64,000 nt of DNA, taken from assembly GCA_036924085.1 (NCBI GenBank), contig JAVGWX010000002.1, forward strand, positions 86,881,704 through 86,945,703, in the 5' to 3' direction. Shown piece by piece: positions 1 through 11,075 of this stretch. The stretch comes from Ariolimax columbianus. Lineage: Eukaryota > Mollusca > Gastropoda > Stylommatophora > Arionidae. Within the stretch, counting starts at the first letter, position 1; every line of letters begins with the position of its first letter. The notes under the pieces were generated by a model. That model did no database searches and was not told the origin of the DNA. It saw only the letters and a program-made list of their open reading frames with translations. The translations under genes were made by a program, and so were the position numbers.

Positions 1-1440
1 GAGAACCGAATGATAGCCAGAAAAAGAATGGCAATCATGAGGAAACTTGCTGGCACAAGCTGGGGAGCAGACGAAAGATCACTAAAGAAACTGTACACTG
101 GAAGAGCGAGACCAGTTCTAGAGTATGGCATTGCGGCATGGACAATAGCAGCAAAGGCAAACTTTGATAAAAGTAGCAAACTTCAAAACCAAGCCATGAG
201 AGTTATAATAGGAGGCATGCAGTCAACGCCAATTGTAGAACTTGACAAAAATTACAAATCTGCAATCCATGACCGACAGAAGAGACTGCAGAGCCCAGCA
301 GCAGGCACAGAAAATCAGAAGACTGACAGACCATCCAATGCATAAGAGACTATATAGATTTCGAAATGGGAAACTAAAGCGGAGAAACTTTGCAGAAATA
401 GCCAAATCAAAGATGAGCGAAGACCCCATGAGCACCGTAACAAAACCAAAGCCCATCCCTACTGTTCGCAAACCTACCTGGAAGCAGCATATCATTCCGG
501 AGGTGGTAGAAAATATACCTGGTATTGGAAACAAGAACAGTCAGACTGAGAAAGAAAGAAAAGACATAACCCTAATGTGCATAACGGAAAACTACCCAAG
601 CATGGGCTGGACCAATGCATACACCGACGGCTCTGTAACAAACACAACACATAACGGAGGGGCAGGGCTATTCCTGAGCCTACCAAATGGTAGAAAAATA
701 ACACTGTCAGTGGCAACTGGAAAATTCTCAAGCAATTTCAGAGCGGAGGCAGAGGCACTGAGGGGTGCAGTAGAAGCAATGCTGACAGGCGAAAGCAATG
801 AAAGCCAGATAGCCCTGTTTACAGATGCCCTGGCCGTAGTCACAGCACTGAAAAGCCAGACAAATACTGAATTTCATGATTTAAGAACAGTACTCTGTCA
901 AATATGCGAGCAGTCCGCACCAAAAAGAGTAGTGGTACAGTGGGTTCCATCCCACTGTAACATCCAAGGCAACGAGGAGGCAGATAGACTGGCAAAAGAA
1001 GGTGCAAGACTACCACAACCAGATTCTAGTGTGACCTACGAAGAGTCCAAAAGGCTTATTAGGACAAGATACATGGCCAAATTGGAAACAGAACATACTG
1101 GCTACACAAAAACCGTTGCCTATTACCAGTTGAACAGAAGAGAGCAGGTCGTGGTCTTCAGACTCCGCACAGGCCACAACAGACTGAGGTACCACCTATT
1201 CAATAAACTGAAGATAGGTGGCACTGTCGAATGCACTTGTGGTATCGGGAAAATCTGCTGAACATCTGCTGCAAAACTGCCCGACATACGAGGACCAGAG
1301 AAATCACACATGACCATCACCAGTGGTAACACTAGACAAGCTCTATGGCAGTGTCGACAGCCTCGGGATGACCGCTGGTTTCTTCGAACAAATACAGGTT
1401 GATGTTTGACAGCGTACGAAGAAGAAGAAGAAGAAAAGAC
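1..1440 (+). mobile_element. LINE-A copy 1, 3' part (EEP-RT-RNase H LINE), cut by window edge
   Basis: The window opens inside the post-RT region of a non-LTR retrotransposon. The reading frame starting at 10 matches LINE-A copies 2-4 (motif AIMRKLAGTSWGADE). A frameshift near 240-300 moves the coding sense into the frame of 242-1261. After the RNase H domain comes a cysteine-rich C-terminus broken by another frameshift near 1255, then a short 3' UTR ending in GTAC(GAAGAA)n at about 1410-1438. Orientation and tail match the other three copies. The element is dead: two frameshifts and no RT in view. What lies to the left of position 1 cannot be seen. Confidence 0.9.
242..1261 (+). pseudogene. 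RNase H domain of LINE-A copy 1
   Basis: A 339-residue open frame holds a complete RNase H signature. The catalytic pattern is visible as Asp129 (in YTDGS), Glu169 (in RAEAEAL), Asp195 (in FTDALAV) and His238/Asp248 (in PSHCNIQGNEEAD). In this family RNase H removes the RNA template during target-primed reverse transcription. About 128 residues of RT-to-RNase H linker precede it. The frame stops at 1261 inside the Cys-rich segment (CTCGIG) where the other copies continue with HLL and CPTYEDQRE, so the stop reflects a frameshift and not a natural end. Confidence 0.85.
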
Positions 1441-1659
1441 AATAGATGGAGTACCATAACCATTATGCGGTACACGCGACAAACAGAGACCTCAAGGACA
1501 AGTCGCTGGCGAGATTCACTATACAAGCACAGCACACGATATCACAACAATCAGACTACTATCCCACTGGATGACAGGCACCTGTCATAGAAAGCACTGG
1601 AATCTGAGTTGGAACCCGCACAAGGGTGACCACCACTTGACTACGAACGGGTGGAACTA
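1441..1659. other. No gene recognised
   Basis: Sequence between the LINE-A tail and the first minisatellite. I see no coding signal, RNA gene or clear repeat relationship to the rest of the window. Confidence 0.5.
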
Positions 1660-3650
1660 AAACTAAGAACTAAGAACTTGATTACTCCTGTATTTGTCCA
1701 TTAACTTCACTTCCTACCACCATTGATACATTAACTTGACTTCATACCACCATTGATCCATTAACTAGAATTCATACCACCATTCATACATTAACGACTT
1801 CATACCACCATCGATCCATTAACTTCATAAAGTTATTTATCCATTTACTTGACTTCATTCCACCATCGATCCATTAACCTCACACAGTCATAGATCTATT
1901 AACTTGCCTTCATAAAGCTATTGATCCATTAGCTTGACTTCAAACCACCATCGATCCGTTAACTTTATAAAACCATTAATCCATTAACTTGACTTCATAA
2001 AATCATTGCTTCATTAACTTTATTTCATTCCGTCATTGATACATTAACTTGACTTTATACCGCCATTGAAACATTAACTGGACTTAATTCCGCAAGTGAT
2101 CTATTAACTTGACTGCATACAACCATTGATCAAATAACTTGATTTAAATCCGCCATTGGTTCATTAACTTGACTTCATGTGGCTCTTGTCAATTAACTTG
2201 ACTTCATGTGGCTCTTGTCAATTAACTTGACTTATATGCACTTGTCAATTAACTTTACTTCATTCGCACTTGTCAATTAACTGACATCATGCGCCACTTG
2301 TCAATTTACTAGGCTTCATTCAGCACATGTCTGTTAACTTGACATCATTCGGGACTTGTCTATGAACTTGACTTAATGCTGCGCATGTTCCATTAACTTG
2401 ACTTCATGCAGTTATTATTCCAGTTTCTCAACTTCATGCAACATTTCTTTCACACACGTAGCTTCCTGCAGCCTTTACTTTATTAGCTTGGCAAATGGCA
2501 GCCCTTTTCTAATTAACTTGGCTTCATGCGGCAATTACCTTTGAACTTAACTTCGTGCGGCACATCGTCCATACACTTTTCTTTATGCAGCCTTTCCTCT
2601 ATTAGCTCAACATAATGCGGCTTATCGTCCATACTCTTTTCTGTGTGCATTATTTCCTCTATTAGCTTAACATAATGTAGCCCTTCTTACTTTAACTTTT
2701 TGTATGGAGTCCTTCCTCTACTAACTTGACATACTGCGGCCCTTCTTATAATAACTTTTCTTCAAGCAACCATTGTTTTTCTTTTACTTCTTTTTCTTTG
2801 CTTTCCCTGTTACTCATCGTTCGTTCTCAAACTCCAGCTACCAAGCTCCGAAATAGACTTTGCAAGAAGAAGGATGTAGTCTGGAGAGCGGAATGCTTTG
2901 TTTCGTAGTTTACAGCTATACTGCAATTTGTGCAATATCCGTCCGACACATCCGACTTTAGGATGATATTAAATACCGGTTTGGCCATCCATCTTCGAAG
3001 CTTTCTCCGGAGTCAGCCTGCACTGTTGCAGCCTGTTGTCCAGGATCACCACCTGGAGGGAGAGAGGGGTGTTGGTAGTTCTGTGTCGATGGCCTTGACG
3101 CTAGCAGTCAGTTTTCGCTAGCTGACCACTACAGCTCATGCACTGCTCAGCATTTTGATTCACATTCATTGTTTCAGTAAATTGACTCTATACACCACTT
3201 CCTCTTTTACGTTGGCATACTACGACCTTTAATCTATTAACTTGGATTCATGCAGCCTTTCAGATACTAGCTTCACATAATGCGATATTGTGTCAATTAA
3301 CTTGCCTTCATTAAGCCTTTTCCTGTATTAGTTTAACATAACAAGGTTCTATAACCATTAACTTGGCTTGATGCAGCTTTACCTCTATTAGCTTGACATA
3401 TGGCTCTTCTATGGCTCTTCTATCGTTAATTAGACTCATGCAGTCTTTGCTTTATTTATATGGCATAGTTCGGTCCGTCTTACATCAACATGGCTTCATT
3501 CAGCCATTGTTACAAATAACTTCTCGCAGCTCTGTTTCAATTAACTAGAATTCCTAAAGCCATTGTCCCAGGCACTTGGCTTCATGCAGACATGTCTCTA
3601 TTAGCTTGACATATTACTACCCAACTTCTACTAGTTTGATTTCTTGCTGC
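1660..3650. repeat. Degenerate minisatellite (about 30-bp unit), interrupted by SINE-B
   Basis: A long run of diverged units built around CATTAACTTGACTTCAT, with a period of about 28-33 bp, spans roughly 1,670-2,790 and resumes at about 3,165-3,650. The unit drifts along the array: the left part carries CCACCATTGATCC and the right part carries GCGGC or GCAGCC. This suggests an old array with gradual replacement of variants. It has no sustained open frame on either strand. Confidence 0.8.
2805..3165 (-). mobile_element. SINE-B copy inserted in the minisatellite
   Basis: The segment matches the minus-strand SINE-B family seen at 15.9, 24.4, 57.4 and 62.4 kb. Shared blocks include CGTTCGTTCTCAA, GTAGTTTACAGCT, CCGACACATCCGACTT, CAGCCTG and GACGCTAGCAGTCAG. 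Minisatellite units lie on both sides, so the SINE landed inside the array. It is quite diverged from the 24.4 kb copy, which fits an older insertion. Confidence 0.8.
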
Positions 3651-4383
3651 CCTGAAGGTGGGTAAAGTATGAGAACCCTCAGATAAAGAAATGTATAATA
3701 TCTTCCCATCCATTAAAAACTAAATAATGTTGATGTCACAGCTATTTTCCAAAACGCGCCAAGCTTAGCAAACAAAGCTAGAGCGAGTTTTTCTCGGATC
3801 AACGCCATATTTGTCATTTCTTTTCTCCAAAGGTCATGACAGTGCCATTAATATTCACAAAGTATGGATCAAAGTCCAGATTTATAATCAGGAGAACAAT
3901 ATTTTCTTGGGCTAGAATAAATCACATAAGATCAGAATTATTTTATTTATGTTCGATTCCTTTGCGTATTTTATTTTTGTTGGCATCAAATACTTAATAT
4001 TTTTTAAATGTTAAGTCCGTCTTCAAATTTGTTATTTCCGTTATGTGTTTGTTTACATTTATAGCAACGTAACATTTATTTTTTAGGCTAACGATTCTAG
4101 CCAAATTATGCGTACCTTCCACCAGACCTAATAAGCCGCAAGAAGTCCCAAATACCTACTACGCATAGCCGATAACCTTGAGCTACCTGGCAACATACAT
4201 TAACATGCTTGTTTGAATACCATAATTCTATGTATTCCAAGTATCCAAAATATCCCTAGTATTCCAAGTATAAATACATTTACCTTGAAGAGTCGACCCC
4301 ATATGACATCGTCACCTCTTACATCGTGGTCTGTATGAGCAATTCCCTTCCTTGTGCCCCACTCCCAATGGCTTACAAGGCTG
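3651..4383. other. AT-rich stretch, no gene recognised
   Basis: About 700 bp without a recognisable coding region or repeat. T-rich tracts occur near 3,950-4,090. Short open frames here have no family resemblance that I can see. Confidence 0.5.
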
Positions 4384-4615
4384 TTGTTGTTGTTGAATGT
4401 CCACAATGCGTATATCTCAGGTTTTTGTGCAAACTGAAACAGTTGTTAAGTGACGGTTTTGTTGTAGCTTTCCTCGCATCCAAGAGCAATTGTGAAGGTG
4501 AACCGTGATCCTCCAGACGGTTGTGCTATGCTTGACTTCATCTACTATGAGAATCACGTCAATCCAAATATCGTCTGCCAAACTACCTTGAAAAGAGCCT
4601 GTTTCCAAGCAACGC
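4384..4615. repeat. Repeat E, copy 1
   Basis: This block aligns with 52,949-53,205: both run from GTTGTTGTTG-like sequence through GCCCACAATG or GTCCACAATG, GTTAAGTGACG, AGCTTTCCTC and CCTCCAG to GTTTCCA. It is an unclassified interspersed repeat of about 230-255 bp. In both places a tandem array begins immediately after its right end, but the array units differ. Confidence 0.7.
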
Positions 4616-4635
4616 TAAAGGAAGAAAGATAGTGG

Positions 4636-4850
4636 AATGGTCTGTATATTGTGTCTGACCACGACCCAAAGTTCTGGTCTGTATATTAGTCTGACCATGA
4701 CCCAAAGTCCTGGTCTGTATATTGTGTCTGACCATGATCCAAAGTTCTGGTCTGTATATTGTGTCTGACCATGACCCATAGTCATGGTCTGTATATTGTT
4801 GTCTGACCATGACCCATAGTCATGGTCTGTATATTGTTGTCTGACCGGAG
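4636..4850. repeat. Minisatellite, 37-38 bp unit, about six copies
   Basis: Tandem units beginning TGGTCTGTATATTGT start near 4638, 4676, 4711, 4748, 4785 and 4823. Each unit contains the partial palindrome GACCATGACC...GTCATGGTC. The array directly follows repeat E. Confidence 0.85.
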
Positions 4851-5231
4851 TAACGGCTTTGTTCCGTAAGCATACAGTGTATAATCGATATACCGTACGG
4901 TTAGTCACGTCTGATGCCATGTTCTCTATTTCAGAGTTGATATGCTGGAGTTTGTCTTTAATATACACAACTCTTCGACCACAGAACTGTTAGTCGTTAC
5001 TTCAAGATGTTTTTGTTAATGTAACACTTTCCATACTCTTGTCTGTGTCATACACATTGGGATTGTACACTGGTAGAAAGGCAGGGATAACACCAAACTG
5101 CTATTCAATTCTGCGGGCACGCTCTCTTCTTTGCAGATGCCTTTATCTTTGTCAGATGTACATGTGCCTTGACAAACGCAGGTATATAGAAATAAAACCA
5201 ATATGTAGACACAACCATTTACAGACACCCA

Positions 5232-5257
5232 AACCAATATATATATATATATATATA
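5232..5257. repeat. (TA)n microsatellite
   Basis: A short pure TA tract just before the start of LINE-A homology. It may mark the 5' junction of the element. Confidence 0.8.
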
Positions 5258-5996
5258 CACCAAAAACTCAAGACCCTCAAAATACTACAGTGGAATGCGG
5301 AGGGAGTCATTTACAAAAAACTTTTCCTAACACATCACCTGTTAAAAGGTAAGATTGACGTGGCATGTATCCAGGAAACGCACCTCAACAATAATCATAA
5401 ATTCTCAATCAGAGGATACCAGACCTTCCGTCTCGATAGAGAAGGCCACAAAGGAGGGGTCCTGATACTGACCAGAAACTGCATACCGAGTAGCGCGGTA
5501 TCTGTCAATCACACCGGACAAGCAGAAATTGAAGGAGTTGACATAATGGCTCAAGAGACGAAGCTCCGCATTTTCAATCTGTACGGACCAACAAATAGAG
5601 ACCTATCGCTCTAGAGTATGGAGGTCAGAGACTCCAACTGCATAGTAGTTGGAGATTTCAACAGCCACTCGGAGAGATGGGGATACTCTGACACAGACAG
5701 CAGAGGTGACGAAGTGGAAGATTGGGAGATAGATGCAAATCTCTCCCTAATCAATAGGCCAGAGGATAGCCCTAGCTTCTATTCAAGAACATGGCATACC
5801 ACCTCGACTCCAGATTTGGCCTTCTCAAGACAGGACATACACCATAAAATAGACCGCCAGGTGTTAAACCAACTGGCAGGTAGTGACCACAGGCCCATCA
5901 GGCTAACCATTGACATGGAAGTAGGCCCACAGGAAACAAAACCGCTCCCACGTTGGAATTACAAACGAGCCGACTGGGACAGATTTGCAAATCCTC
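5258..5996 (+). pseudogene. EEP endonuclease domain of LINE-A copy 2
   Basis: Homology begins at KILQWNAEG, typical of the start of LINE endonucleases. It continues with ACIQETHL (catalytic Glu), VVGDFNSHS (Asp/Asn motif) and LAGSDHRPI (SDH motif). The enzyme nicks target DNA for target-primed reverse transcription. A TAG at 5612-5614 interrupts the frame, and the next Met codon at 5618 is in the same frame, so this is a nonsense mutation. A one-base insertion near 5,990 relative to copy 3 ends this frame and moves the sense to the frame of 5985-6908. Confidence 0.88.
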
Positions 5997-6815
5997 ACTG
6001 ATGGGCTGTGTGAAACCATCAACACACGAAACAACCAAATGAAGCCCATGGTGGAAAGCCTAAGCAAGGCAATAATGCAAACCGCCACTGAAACCATCCC
6101 AAGAAGATCTAGGAAAAACTATAAGCCCTACTGGAATGATGAGTTGCAGAAAGCGGAAGATGCAGTAACAAATGCTAGGAACGTGGCAGAGCGAGAACAA
6201 TCCATGGAGGCAAACATCGCCCTCAAAGTCGTCACGGCGAAATACAAACACACTCTCAAGCAAACAGCAAGAGAAAGCTGGAAAAATAAAACGGAAAGCC
6301 TAAACCTGGACAAAGACGGAAAAAAGCTATGGAAGCTAGTCAGAGCCATGAACGACGAAACCCCGTCAAATAAACAAATTACCATCAAGCAGGGCGAAAA
6401 CTTGCTCACAGGTAAGAAAGCCGCAAACGCTTTTGTCGATCACTATGCCAGAGCAAACCACATCGAGGTCCCTGCAGATAAGCATACAGACATTAGCGAA
6501 GAGCTAAAGGGGCACGACAACATGAATACGGCACCTGAGGAGCACATGATGGCCAAATTAACAATGAGCGAAATGGAAGAGGCTATGAGAACATTAAAGA
6601 AAAGGAAATCTCCCGGAAAAGACGGGATAACCAACGAAATGCTGATGGGGCTGGGCCAAACAGCGAAGAGGAAACTGCTATCGGTCATGAACCAAAGCTG
6701 GAAAAGGGGAATTGTACCCCAGGCATGGAAAGACGCAATACTGGTACCAGTACCAAAAACAGGATTGGCCAAAAAATATCCAAATGGATACAGGCCCATC
6801 AGCCTACTGAGGCTG
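5985..6815 (+). pseudogene. Linker and N-terminal RT of LINE-A copy 2
   Basis: The frame covers the EEP-RT linker and the first RT blocks, including RKSPGKDGITNEML and YPNGYRPISLL. The sense is lost near 6,815, where the copy-3 sequence changes frame relative to this one. The homologous protein continues in the frame beginning at 6829 (MERMINTRLMWHLEEKR). Confidence 0.85.
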
Positions 6816-6828
6816 TGTCGGCAAGCTG

Positions 6829-7629
6829 ATGGAACGTATGATAAACACCAGACTGATGTGGCATCTGGAAGAAAAACGATTATTAATTCCACAGCAAGCC
6901 GGCTATAGACAGCACAGATCCACTGAGGACCAAGTCATCCTCATAGCCCAGGAAATAGAAGATGCCTACCAGGCACAGAAACACACAGTAGCTGTCTGGG
7001 TGGATCTGGAAAAGGCATTTGACAAAGTCTGGAAAGACTTAGTCAAGTTAAGAAGAAGTAATGTTTGTGGGAAAATGTTCAAGTGGATCAACCACTACCT
7101 CAAAAAAAGAACGGCCAGAGTCCAAGTACAAGGGCAGATAAGCGAAAAGGTGACACTCGAGCAGGGAGTACCCCAAGGGTTAGTACTGTCACCCACACTC
7201 TTCCTGGTATATATAAACGACATTACAGAGAATATACTAAGGAGAGTCCATAGCTCAATGTTTGCAGACGATCTGGCTATGTGGACCTCTGAAAAGAATC
7301 TCACCATAGCAAGAAATCGGATGCAGACGGCCCTAACATCGCTGGAAGAGTGGGCGAACTCATGGCTGGTCAAAATAATCGAGGAGAAAACCACATGCAC
7401 AATATTCTCGCTTTCATTAAAACACGAAAATACCAAATTAAGTCTAAATGGCAAATTCCTGCAGCCAAACGACAACCCAACCTATCTGGGAGTTACATTT
7501 GATCGGCGCATGACATGGAAAAGTCAGATCGAGAGAAACCGAATGAGAGCCAGAGAAAGAATGGCAATCATGAGGAAACTTGCTGGCACAAGCTGGGGAG
7601 CAGACGAAGGCATACTAAAGAAACTGTAA
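6829..7629 (+). pseudogene. RT core of LINE-A copy 2
   Basis: A 266-residue frame with AGYRQHRSTEDQV, WVDLEKAFDKVW (RT block A, catalytic Asp), EQGVPQG and the catalytic FADD at residues 145-148. RT thumb sequence follows (YLGVTFDRRMTW). The frame ends at a TAA at 7627-7629 where copies 3 and 4 read Tyr. The next frame, from 7639, is in phase, so this is a single nonsense mutation. Two residues after block A are also lost compared with copy 3 (DLVKLRR against DGLRVKLRR). Confidence 0.9.
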
Positions 7630-7638
7630 ACTGGAAGA

Positions 7639-8562
7639 GTGAGACCAGTTCTCGAGGATGGCATTGCGGCATGGACAACATCAGCAAAGGCGAACTTCGA
7701 TAAAGTTAGCAAACTCCAAAACCAAGCCATGAGAATTATAACTGGAGGCATGAAGTCAACGCCAATTGTAGAACTTGAAATGATTACAAAACTGCAATCC
7801 ATGACCGATAGAAGAGACTGCAGAGCCCAGCTGCATTCAGAGAAACTCCGAAGACTGACTGACCATCCAATGCACCGGAGACTAAACAATTTGGGAAATG
7901 GGAAACTAAAGCGGAGAAACTTTGCAGAAATAGCCAAAGCAAAGATGCACGAAGATCCTATAAACGCACTAACAACACCAAAACCCATCACTACTGTACG
8001 AAAACCTACCTGGAGGCAGGATATATTTCCAGAGGTGGTAGAAAATATACCAGGTATTGGAAACAAAAACTGCCAGACTGAAAAAGAAAGGAGAGATACT
8101 ACCCTAAGCTTCATATCGAAAAGCTACCTAAGCATGGACTGGACCGATGCATACACCGACGGTTCTGTAACAAACACTACACAGAACAGAGGGGAACGAG
8201 CATTCCTGAACCTACCAAATGGCAGAAAAATAACACTGTCATTCGCTACTGGTAAGTCCACAAGCAATTTCAGAGCGGAGGCAGAGGCACTGAGGGAGGC
8301 AGTGGAAGAAATGGTGACACACAATGAAAATGAAAGCAATATAGTCCTGCTTACAGATGCTCTCGCCGTAGTCACAGCGCTAAAAAGCCAGAAAAACACT
8401 GAGCTTAATGACTTAAGAGCAGCACTCTGCAAACTGTGCCAGCAGTCCGCACTAAAAAAGGGTAGTGGTACAGTGGGTCCCATCACACTGCAACATCCAA
8501 GGCAACGAGGAGGCAGACAGACTGGCAAAAGAAGGCGCAAGACTACCACAAACAGATACTAG
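7639..8562 (+). pseudogene. Post-RT linker and N-terminal RNase H of LINE-A copy 2
   Basis: In phase with the upstream RT. It carries YTDGS, RAEAEAL and TDALAV of RNase H. At about 8,452 a six-A run (five in copies 1 and 4) shifts the frame, so the last RNase H motif is read in the frame of 8465-8944. Residues after that point in this frame are not real protein. Confidence 0.85.
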
Positions 8563-8944
8563 TATGACGTACGAAGAGTCAAAACGGCTTATCAAAGCCA
8601 GATACATGACCAAATGGGAAACCGAACATACTGGTTACACCAAAAACGATGCCTATTACCAGTTCAACCGAAGAGAGCAGGTCGTTGTCTTCAGACTTCG
8701 CACTGGCCACAATAGACTGAGGTACCACCTATTCAACAAATTGAAGATAGGTGGTACCGACGAATGCCCGTGCGGTACTGGTAAAATGACCGCTGAACAT
8801 CTGCTGCTTAAGTGCCCGACATACGAGGATCAGAGAGAGCAGATGTGGCCATCACCAGTGGAACTGCAAGACAAGCTCTATGGCAGTGGCGACAGCCTCA
8901 GGATGACCGCCGCTTTTTTCGAAAAAATAATGGTTACTGTCTGA
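8465..8944 (+). pseudogene. C-terminal RNase H and Cys/His region of LINE-A copy 2
   Basis: Starts with VQWVPSHCNIQGNEEAD (last RNase H His/Asp motif). It then carries FRLRTGHNRLRYHLF and a Cys/His pattern, CPCGTG followed by EHLLLKCP, likely a zinc knuckle-like C-terminus of this LINE family. It ends at MTAAFFEKIMVTV, 30 bp before the GAA tail. Confidence 0.85.
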
Positions 8945-8973
8945 CTGCGTACGAAGAAGAAGAAGAATAAGAA

Positions 8974-9681
8974 GTTCTCCCCCATTCTGAAATTAAGTTC
9001 CATTTTGGATCTATCCATGTTGATGACTGTACATTTATCTATATTAAACTACATTTGCCATTTTACAGACTAGTTTCGAATTTTATCGAAATCCAACCTC
9101 AATATATCCACTTCTGCTATAGATGAGACACTCCTACATAGTTTATGTGTGTCTATATAACAAAGTTTGTGTCTATTGTATGTGTCTATATGTGGTTGTT
9201 GTGTCTATTTGTACTTGTGTCTATATATTTGTGTTTGTTTCTTTATAGTGTTTGTATTTATACATCTCTGTTTGTGTCTATATATCGATGTTTGAGTCTA
9301 TATATTGCTGTTTGTATTTATTTATCGCTGCTTGTGATTGTATGTCACTGTTTGTTTCTTTATATCGCTGTTTGTGTCTATTGTATTTGTATCTGTATAT
9401 TGGTGTTTAAATATATATGTATTTATTTCATTACATTGGTGTTGATGTCTATCTGTATTTGTGTCTATTTATTGGTAAATGTTTCTATATATGGTTGTGT
9501 GTGTCTACATATTGTGGTTTGTGTTTATCTGCTGTTGTTTGTGTCTATATATAATTGCTTGTCTATATGTATTTGAATCTATATTAATGCGTGTTCATAT
9601 ACATGGTTGTTTGTGTATGTGCATTTGTGTTTATACATGATTATTGATGTCTATATATGGTTGTTTGTGTCTATATAAGAT
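8974..9681 (+). repeat. Left arm of a large inverted repeat (palindrome)
   Basis: The reverse complement of 9761-10468: paired positions sum to 19,442 at both the outer and inner ends, so the arms have no net length difference. By eye the arms differ by roughly a dozen or more substitutions. The outer 150 bp are antisense CR1-like RT sequence. The inner part is a degenerate minisatellite of about 20 bp built on GTGTCTATATAT. Confidence 0.92.
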
Positions 9682-9760
9682 TTGTTTGTTTCTATATAAG
9701 ATTGTTTTGTGTCTATATGTATGTGTGTTTATGTATGTGTATATGTGTGTGTGTATATAT
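9682..9760. other. Palindrome spacer (79 bp)
   Basis: The loop between the two arms is GT/AT-rich (TCTATATAAG, GTATGTGTGT). Part of it resembles the flanking minisatellite, so the true loop could be shorter. Confidence 0.8.
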
Positions 9761-10468
9761 ATCTTATATAGACACAAACAACCATATATAGACATCAATA
9801 ATCATGTATAAACACAAATGCACATACACAAACAACCATGTATATAAACACGCATTAATATAGATTCAAATACATATAGACAAGCAATTATATATAGACA
9901 CAAACAACAGCAGATAAACACAAACCACAATATGTAGACACACACAACCATATATAGAAACATTTACCAATAAATAGACACAAATACAGATAGACATCAA
10001 CACCAATGTAATGAAATAAATACATATATATTTAAACACCAATATACAGATACAAATACAATAGACACAAACAGCGATTTAAAGAAACAAACAGTGACAT
10101 ACAATCACAAGCAGTGATAAATAAACACAAACAGCAATATATAGACTCAAACATCGATATATAGACACAAACAGAGATGTATAGATACAAACACTATAAA
10201 GAAACAAACACAAATATATAGACACAAGTACAAATAGACACAACAACCACATATAGACACATACAATAGACACAAACAGTGTTATATAAGCACACACAAA
10301 CTATGTAGGAGTGTCTCATCTATAGCAGAAGTGAATATATTGAGGTTGGATTTCGATAAAATTCGAAACTGGTCTGTAAAATGGCAAATGTAGTTTAATA
10401 TAGATAAATGTACAGTCATCAACATGGGTAGATCCAATATGGAACTTAATTTCAGAATGGGGGAGAAC
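9761..10468 (-). repeat. Right arm of the large inverted repeat
   Basis: The inverted partner of 8974-9681. Unlike the left arm, it runs on into the CR1-like RT fragment without a break, so the right side is probably the older arrangement and the left arm the duplicated, inverted copy. Confidence 0.92.
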
Positions 10469-11068
10469 AATATTAGAATGCCAGATAAGGAAAGGGACCT
10501 AGCGGTTATAATAGAGCATAGAGGACAAATGAATGAGCAAGTCCAGGTATCAGTGAATAAGGCAAATGCAATGTTAGGTATGATAAAAATAAATATTAAA
10601 CACAGGAGTAAGGAGGTGATTGTCAAACTGTACACAGCATTAGTTAGACCTAGCCTGGAGTAATGTGTACAGGTGTGGAGCTCTTATCGCAGAGGAGATA
10701 TAAACATGCTGGAAAGGACACAAAGGTGAGCGAAAAATATTATAGTGGGATATCAGAATTACAGTTACGAGGAAAGACTCAGAAAAACCGGCCCACAGTG
10801 TCTAGAAAAGAGAAGAATTCGAGGTGACTTAAAACAGGTATGTAAGATAATCACAGGAAAGGTAAAATTAGACTGTAACAACTTTGTTTTCTTCAAAATA
10901 CTTCCACCAACGAGAACAAGAGGGCACAGATACAAATTGACTGAAGAAAGGTCCAGATTGGATATTAGAAAATATTTTTGTTTAGTCAGAGAGTGGTGTT
11001 TCTTTGCAATGTATTACCTCAGGAGGTAGTGGGGGAAGAGACAGTTAATGCATTTAAGAATAGATAGG
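10305..11068 (+). mobile_element. CR1-like LINE, C-terminal RT fragment
   Basis: The translation matches the C-terminal end of CR1/L2-type RT. It includes KWQM, DKCTVINMG, ERDLAVII (usually DLGV), LYTALVRPSLE then CVQVW, DINMLERTQR, SYEERLRKTG, RRIRGDLKQV and RSRLDIRKY, ending with PQEVV and NAFKNR. Stops replace residues after RPSLE and RTQR, and frameshifts occur near 10,985-11,030. No catalytic RT core is present, so the copy is 5'-truncated. The first 160 bp form the outer end of the palindrome's right arm. Confidence 0.82.
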
Positions 11069-11075
11069 ATGTGCC

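Larger units (their letters stand above)
5258..8974 (+). mobile_element. LINE-A copy 2, near full-length second ORF, inactive
   Basis: The longest LINE-A copy in the window. In order it encodes an EEP endonuclease, a linker, RT, a further linker, RNase H and a Cys/His-rich C-terminus, then ends TGCGTAC(GAAGAA)n at about 8,947-8,974. The domain order EEP-RT-RNase H resembles I/Nimb-type LINEs; the clade is inferred. No first ORF is recognised upstream. The coding sequence is broken by in-frame stops at 5612 and 7627, and by frameshifts near 5,990, 6,815 and 8,455. Its 3' tail touches the left arm of the large palindrome. Confidence 0.92.

Noticed and set aside
8448..8462. Programmed -1 frameshift at A-AAA-AAG in LINE-A copies 2 and 3
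   Set aside because: A -1 slip leads to an immediate TAG; the RNase H sense needs a +1 (or -2) shift, and copies 1 and 4 are in frame without any slip. It is a simple A insertion.
9145..9576. Cys/Tyr/Leu-rich frame resembling a membrane protein, repeated on the other strand at 10,079-10,297
   Set aside because: It translates the GTGTCTATAT minisatellite in the palindrome arms. The hydrophobicity is a compositional effect.
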